DNA from: Chitinophagales bacterium
GTDB lineage: Bacteria; Bacteroidota; Bacteroidia; Chitinophagales; UBA2359
Assembly (NCBI GenBank): GCA_020631035.1
Contig: JAHDIA010000241.1
Coordinates: 1 to 8,411, forward strand
Length of the DNA: 8,411 nucleotides
Direction: 5' to 3'
Made by a program: the position numbers and the translations under genes. A model generated the notes under the pieces. The model was not told the DNA's origin. It was given only the letters and a program-made list of their open reading frames with translations, and did not search any database. Below, piece after piece: positions 7,202 to 8,411 of this stretch. Position 1 is the stretch's first letter. Every line of letters begins with the position of its first letter.

Positions 7202-7248
7202 CACAACTCCCAGCTTGAGTTGCTCATCTATCTCACTAACGCCCTTCA

Positions 7249-7298
7249 CACTGTTGTTCTTTCCATTCCACTGTTGTTCTTTCCATTCCACTGTTGTT
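7249..7298 (+). repeat. 20-bp tandem repeat, 2.5 copies
   Basis: CACTGTTGTTCTTTCCATTC occurs exactly at 7249-7268 and 7269-7288, and its first ten bases recur at 7289-7298. It fills the wider gap between units 2 and 3. It is not a multiple of three and no frame runs through it convincingly, so it is probably a slippage-prone microsatellite-like spacer. Confidence 0.9.
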
Positions 7299-7354
7299 TT
7301 TAACCCTTTGCTTCTTGGGATTGAGTTAGTTGTTTCTATTTTGTGTTCTTAAGA

Positions 7355-7389
7355 AAGAGAAGTGGCTTCAATTTTCCACCACTTCTCTT
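7355..7389. terminator. Array hairpin 3
   Basis: AAGAGAAGTGG (7355-7365) pairs perfectly with CCACTTCTCTT (7379-7389) around 13 bases. There are few Ts after the stem, so termination strength is doubtful although the hairpin is clear. Confidence 0.55.
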
Positions 7390-7432
7390 AACTACCCTTC
7401 GATTGTTGTTTCTTTTTTGATTCTTTTTTTAG

Positions 7433-7468
7433 AAAGAGGGATGAGATGCGAACCAATCATCCCTCTTT
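7433..7468. terminator. Array hairpin 4
   Basis: AAAGAGGGATGA (7433-7444) pairs perfectly over 12 bases with TCATCCCTCTTT (7457-7468) around a 12-base loop. A seven-base T-tract precedes the stem on the plus strand, and the T-tract after it is only three bases. Confidence 0.6.
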
Positions 7469-7486
7469 ACTACCCTAAAAATCAAT

Positions 7487-7579
7487 ATGAGTTCTTTTGT
7501 TTTGGTAAAGGGCGATACGATAGAGTTATATACCGCCCTTTTAAATTCATTCAACCTATTAATAAACACACATCATTAA
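7487..7579 (+). CDS. Array unit 5, 30-residue peptide
   Basis: ATG at 7487 opens MSSFVLVKGDTIELYTALLN followed by SFNLLINTHH and TAA. It aligns without gaps to unit 10 over 23 positions (M-S-x-F/L-x-L-x-K and terminal S-F-N), then runs seven residues further. Preceded by AAAAATCAAT. A hydrophobic head followed by a K-G-D motif is the family pattern. No known family is recognised; coding is supported by phase conservation only. Confidence 0.45.
   Translation: MSSFVLVKGDTIELYTALLNSFNLLINTHH
7507..7541. terminator. Array hairpin 5
   Basis: AAAGGGCG (7507-7514) pairs with CGCCCTTT (7534-7541) around about 19 bases and is followed by one more T. It is a plausible plus-strand intrinsic terminator of modest strength. 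Confidence 0.5.
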
Positions 7580-7603
7580 AAAACACTTTTTACTTATTGT
7601 TCT

Positions 7604-7681
7604 CGTTCTTTCACAATTTTTGAGAAAAAGAGCGGCAGAATATACAGTACAGCCATACCGCTCTTTTTTCTAATCAACTAA
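7604..7681 (+). pseudogene. Array unit 6, start codon lost
   Basis: The frame reads RSFTIFEKKSGRIYSTAIPL then FFLIN and TAA. It has the family's SF-x-x-F and KKS and the P-L-F-F-L-x-N tail, but Met is replaced by Arg (CGT at 7604) and no in-frame start lies upstream before a stop at 7577. It looks like a copy whose hairpin is intact but whose start codon is gone. Confidence 0.45.
7625..7668. terminator. Array hairpin 6, bidirectional terminator
   Basis: AAAAAGAGCGG (7625-7635) pairs perfectly with CCGCTCTTTTT (7658-7668), with six Ts in a row after the GC stem and five As before it. The loop is 22 bases. This is a good intrinsic terminator on the plus strand and by symmetry on the minus strand. 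Confidence 0.7.
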
Positions 7682-7705
7682 TTACTAAACTAAACTTAAA
7701 CTATT

Positions 7706-7777
7706 ATGAATAACTTTTTCTTTTTTAAAAAAAGTGGTGCTATGGTCAGACAACACCACCCTTTTTTATTTACCTAA
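7706..7777 (+). CDS. Array unit 7, 23-residue peptide
   Basis: The leader ACTAAACTAAACTTAAACT precedes ATG at 7706. The product starts MNNFFFFKKSGAMVRQHHPF and ends LFT. F-F-F-F-K-K-S-G aligns with L-F-L-K-K-S-D of unit 10, and the P-F-L-F tail lies over the hairpin's T-tract. The run of Phe codons superficially recalls a phe attenuator leader, but the array context makes that unlikely. Confidence 0.45.
   Translation: MNNFFFFKKSGAMVRQHHPFLFT
7734..7767. terminator. Array hairpin 7
   Basis: GTGGTG (7734-7739) pairs with CACCAC (7754-7759). A few unpaired bases separate this core from a seven-base A-tract before it and TTTTTT (7762-7767) after it. A good terminator candidate in both directions. 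Confidence 0.6.
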
Positions 7778-7789
7778 ATAACAAATACA

Positions 7790-7852
7790 ATGAGTTTTCT
7801 TTTTTTAAAAACGGTGCCGTTGCAAAACACCGTTTTTTTAGAATTTATCTGA
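7790..7852 (+). CDS. Array unit 8, 20-residue peptide
   Basis: ATG at 7790 after AACAAATACA. The peptide begins MSFLFLKTVPLQ and ends TVFLEFI. The first seven residues and the leader are identical in DNA to unit 9, so duplication here is recent, while everything from the hairpin on differs. No family recognised. Confidence 0.5.
   Translation: MSFLFLKTVPLQNTVFLEFI
7807..7839. terminator. Array hairpin 8, bidirectional terminator
   Basis: AAAAACGGTG (7807-7816) pairs perfectly with CACCGTTTTT (7828-7837) around 11 bases, followed by two more Ts. The upstream T-run (7801-7806) can also pair with the A-tract, offering an alternative fold. Confidence 0.7.
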
Positions 7853-7864
7853 GTAACAAATACA

Positions 7865-7948
7865 ATGAGTTTTCTTTTTCTAAAGAGCGATGACGGTATA
7901 GGGAACATGGCTCTAATTCAATTACCTAAATTATATCAATTACAATGA
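7865..7948 (+). CDS. Array unit 9, 27-residue peptide
   Basis: ATG at 7865 after AACAAATACA. It begins MSFLFLKSDDGIGNMALIQL and continues through the next unit's leader to a TGA that overlaps the ATG of unit 10 (ATGA at 7945-7948), so the two could be translationally coupled. Its stem (AGAGCGAT at 7884-7891 with ATGGCTCT at 7907-7914) has one mismatch and no T-tract, so termination between units 9 and 10 is not expected, in keeping with the coupling. Confidence 0.5.
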   Translation: MSFLFLKSDDGIGNMALIQLPKLYQLQ

Positions 7949-8016
7949 GTTTTCTTTTTTTGAAAAAGAGCGATGACCTACAGGGAGCACCGCCCTTTTT
8001 TCTTTCATTCAACTAA
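7945..8016 (+). CDS. Array unit 10, 23-residue peptide
   Basis: ATG at 7945 after ATCAATTACA. It begins MSFLFLKKSDDLQGAPPFFL and ends SFN. It is the copy closest to the array consensus, with the KKSDD shared by units 1, 6 (KKS) and 9 (KSDD). A six-residue hydrophobic head followed by a charged patch could suit a membrane-targeted or leader peptide, but no known family fits. Whether it is translated is unproven. Confidence 0.5.
   Translation: MSFLFLKKSDDLQGAPPFFLSFN
7963..8000. terminator. Array hairpin 10
   Basis: AAAAAGAGCG (7963-7972) pairs with CGCCCTTTTT (7991-8000) with one A-C mismatch and an 18-base loop. One more T follows. It would pair perfectly if the 5' arm read GGGCG, so it may be a half-changed state between two arm types. 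Good terminator candidate. Confidence 0.6.
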
Positions 8017-8043
8017 ATAAAATTACTATCACTTAAAGCTACT

Positions 8044-8187
8044 ATGAGATTTTTTATTTTTGAGGGAGTTTCTATGACAGTCATCTTTGGTATGACTGCC
8101 ATAGAACTTGGATGCTCCCTGTGTAAAATTTCAGAATTCGGGGGATTGAATGTTAACCACAAAATTCAACCTTTTTGGATACGTTAA
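8044..8187 (+). CDS. Array unit 11, possible 47-residue peptide
   Basis: ATG at 8044 after CACTTAAAGCTACT. It begins MRFFIFEGVSMTVIFGMTAI and extends into sequence antisense to the 46-codon minus-strand gene. The head M-x-F-F-I-F matches the array pattern, but the hairpin is longer, lacks A/T tracts, and the C-terminal part is better explained as the opposite strand of the minus-strand gene. Low confidence as a real protein. Confidence 0.25.
   Translation: MRFFIFEGVSMTVIFGMTAIELGCSLCKISEFGGLNVNHKIQPFWIR
8063..8120. other. Long two-part stem-loop
   Basis: Bases 8070-8084 pair with 8092-8106 (15 positions, one A-C mismatch) around a seven-base loop CTTTGGT. Outside it, AGGGAG (8063-8068) pairs with CTCCCT (8115-8120), leaving a one-sided bulge of about eight bases. 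It starts ten bases after the stop of the minus-strand small gene, but neither side has a T-tract in the right place for termination. It could be an RNA element or a recombination-type DNA hairpin. Confidence 0.6.
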
Positions 8188-8271
8188 ACCGACTTCTGTA
8201 AGCACTGTTGTTGGTAGTTGTTTTTCATAGTTTAGTGGGTATTGCCCCTTTGTAATTGTTTTTAAAATCAT
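8131..8271 (-). CDS. 46-residue hypothetical protein
   Basis: ATG at 8271 is preceded by AAAAAAGAAAAA, a typical A-rich Bacteroidota initiation region. The product starts MILKTITKGQYPLNYEKQLP, continues TTVLTEVGLTYPKRLNF and ends SPEF. It is not hydrophobic, has no signal peptide, no cysteine and a balanced composition unlike a chance AT-rich frame. Upstream lies region P2, which shares three blocks with the upstream region of the propeller gene, the main reason to believe it. I do not recognise a family; it may be complete or the remnant of a larger gene. Confidence 0.45.
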   Translation of the reverse strand: MILKTITKGQYPLNYEKQLPTTVLTEVGLTYPKRLNFVVNIQSPEF

Positions 8272-8307
8272 TTTTTCTTTTTTAATTGTTTGTTATTGTC
8301 ATTTGCC

Positions 8308-8404
8308 TATATATATGAGAACACTGTGCCAGAAACATAAAAACATTGACAATCAATACCTTAAATAGATACAACTATTTGGTCTATATTCTGAAAATTC
8401 ATTC
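8308..8404 (-). promoter_or_regulatory. Upstream region P2 of the 46-residue gene
   Basis: On the minus strand TGGCA (8331-8327), five bases, then TTCTCATATATATAG ends about 36 bases before the ATG at 8271. Further upstream are ATTGACAATCAAT (8345-8357, a 5-3-5 inverted repeat) and TCTATATTCTGAAAATTC (8383-8400), both also present in modified form in P1. TCTATATT repeats again at 8403-8410. Confidence 0.45.
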
Positions 8405-8411
8405 TATATTT

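Larger units (their letters stand above)
7330..7623 (+). pseudogene. Array units 3 and 4 read as one frame, no ATG
   Basis: From TTG at 7330 a 97-codon frame reads FLFCVLKKEKWLQFSTTSLN and later SFLILFLERGMRCEPIIPLY, two successive copies of the array peptide pattern fused because unit 3 has lost its stop and unit 4 its ATG. The remainder (after about 7480) overlaps unit 5 in a different phase and is unlikely to be coding. Length alone would suggest a protein, but the internal repetition shows that it is array sequence. Confidence 0.4.
7031..8187 (+). repeat. Tandem array of about eleven short-peptide/hairpin units
   Basis: Units of mostly 75-100 bp repeat head to tail: an A-rich leader (for example AACAAATACA), a start codon, a T-rich run, a hairpin with A-tract and T-tract, then a tail like ATTCAACTAAATAA. 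Translated in the same phase, most give (M)SFLFLKKSDD, a variable stretch, then P/A-L-F-F-L-x-x-N. Start positions are about 7054, 7139, 7330, 7409, 7487, 7604, 7706, 7790, 7865, 7945 and 8044. A spacer with 20-bp repeats interrupts units 2 and 3. Within the array, units 8-10 are most alike (ACAATGAGTTTTCTTTTT exact in all three). No longer conventional gene is present in this stretch. Confidence 0.75.

Noticed and set aside
7706..7777. Phenylalanine attenuator leader peptide (run of Phe codons)
   Set aside because: No biosynthetic or tRNA-synthetase gene follows, and the same head occurs in many tandem units, so it is a repeat property.
7031..8187. CRISPR array
   Set aside because: The repeated parts are diverged, contain long hairpins of differing sequence, and are not separated by uniform spacers; only a start-codon segment is near-exact and only in three units.
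7031..8187. Integron cassette array with attC sites
   Set aside because: The hairpins lack the paired RYYYAAC/GTTRRRY core sites, and the A-tract/T-tract design fits terminators better. No integrase gene is in view.

Overview
The window looks like a Bacteroidota chromosome, probably from the Saprospiria/Lewinella side of the phylum (phylum fairly sure, order a guess). Both large proteins carry a signal peptide and a C-terminal type IX secretion (T9SS) sorting domain. Start codons are preceded by A-rich sequence rather than a Shine-Dalgarno site, and two matches to the Bacteroidota -7 box TAnnTTTG are visible.

Layout. (1) 2-256, minus strand: a small DUF6364-type, antitoxin-like protein whose promoter region holds a perfect palindrome. 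(2) 415-2688, plus strand: a secreted DUF1028 protein with adhesin-like domains, a V/I-x-D-T repeat linker and a T9SS tail. (3) 2689-3141, between convergent genes: a terminator-like stem-loop, a GC-rich stretch and a cluster of five short palindromes that share flanks but have different, internally matched arms. (4) 3142-6891, minus strand: a 1249-residue secreted protein with a seven-repeat FG-GAP/VCBS calcium-binding propeller, an ASPIC/UnbV domain and a T9SS tail. (5) 6892-8411: no conventional gene, but the most unusual part of the window.

Region 5 holds about eleven diverged tandem units of roughly 75-100 bp on the plus strand. Each typically has an A-rich leader, a start codon, a T-rich stretch coding for a peptide beginning like MSFLFLKKSDD, and a hairpin inside the reading frame whose arms differ from unit to unit yet still pair. 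Several hairpins have A- and T-tracts and look like bidirectional intrinsic terminators. The array is bounded by two related minus-strand upstream regions: one precedes the 1249-residue gene, the other precedes a 46-codon minus-strand ORF at 8131-8271. They share three conserved blocks in the same order with similar spacing, including TGGCA, five bases, TTCTCATATATA.

How the parts relate: the two large proteins are probably exported and anchored or released through T9SS as surface or extracellular proteins. The small 5' gene is probably half of a toxin-antitoxin pair whose partner lies outside the window. The function of the peptide/hairpin array is not known to me; the facts that it is in-frame, tandem and hairpin-bearing are read from sequence, and any role is inference.
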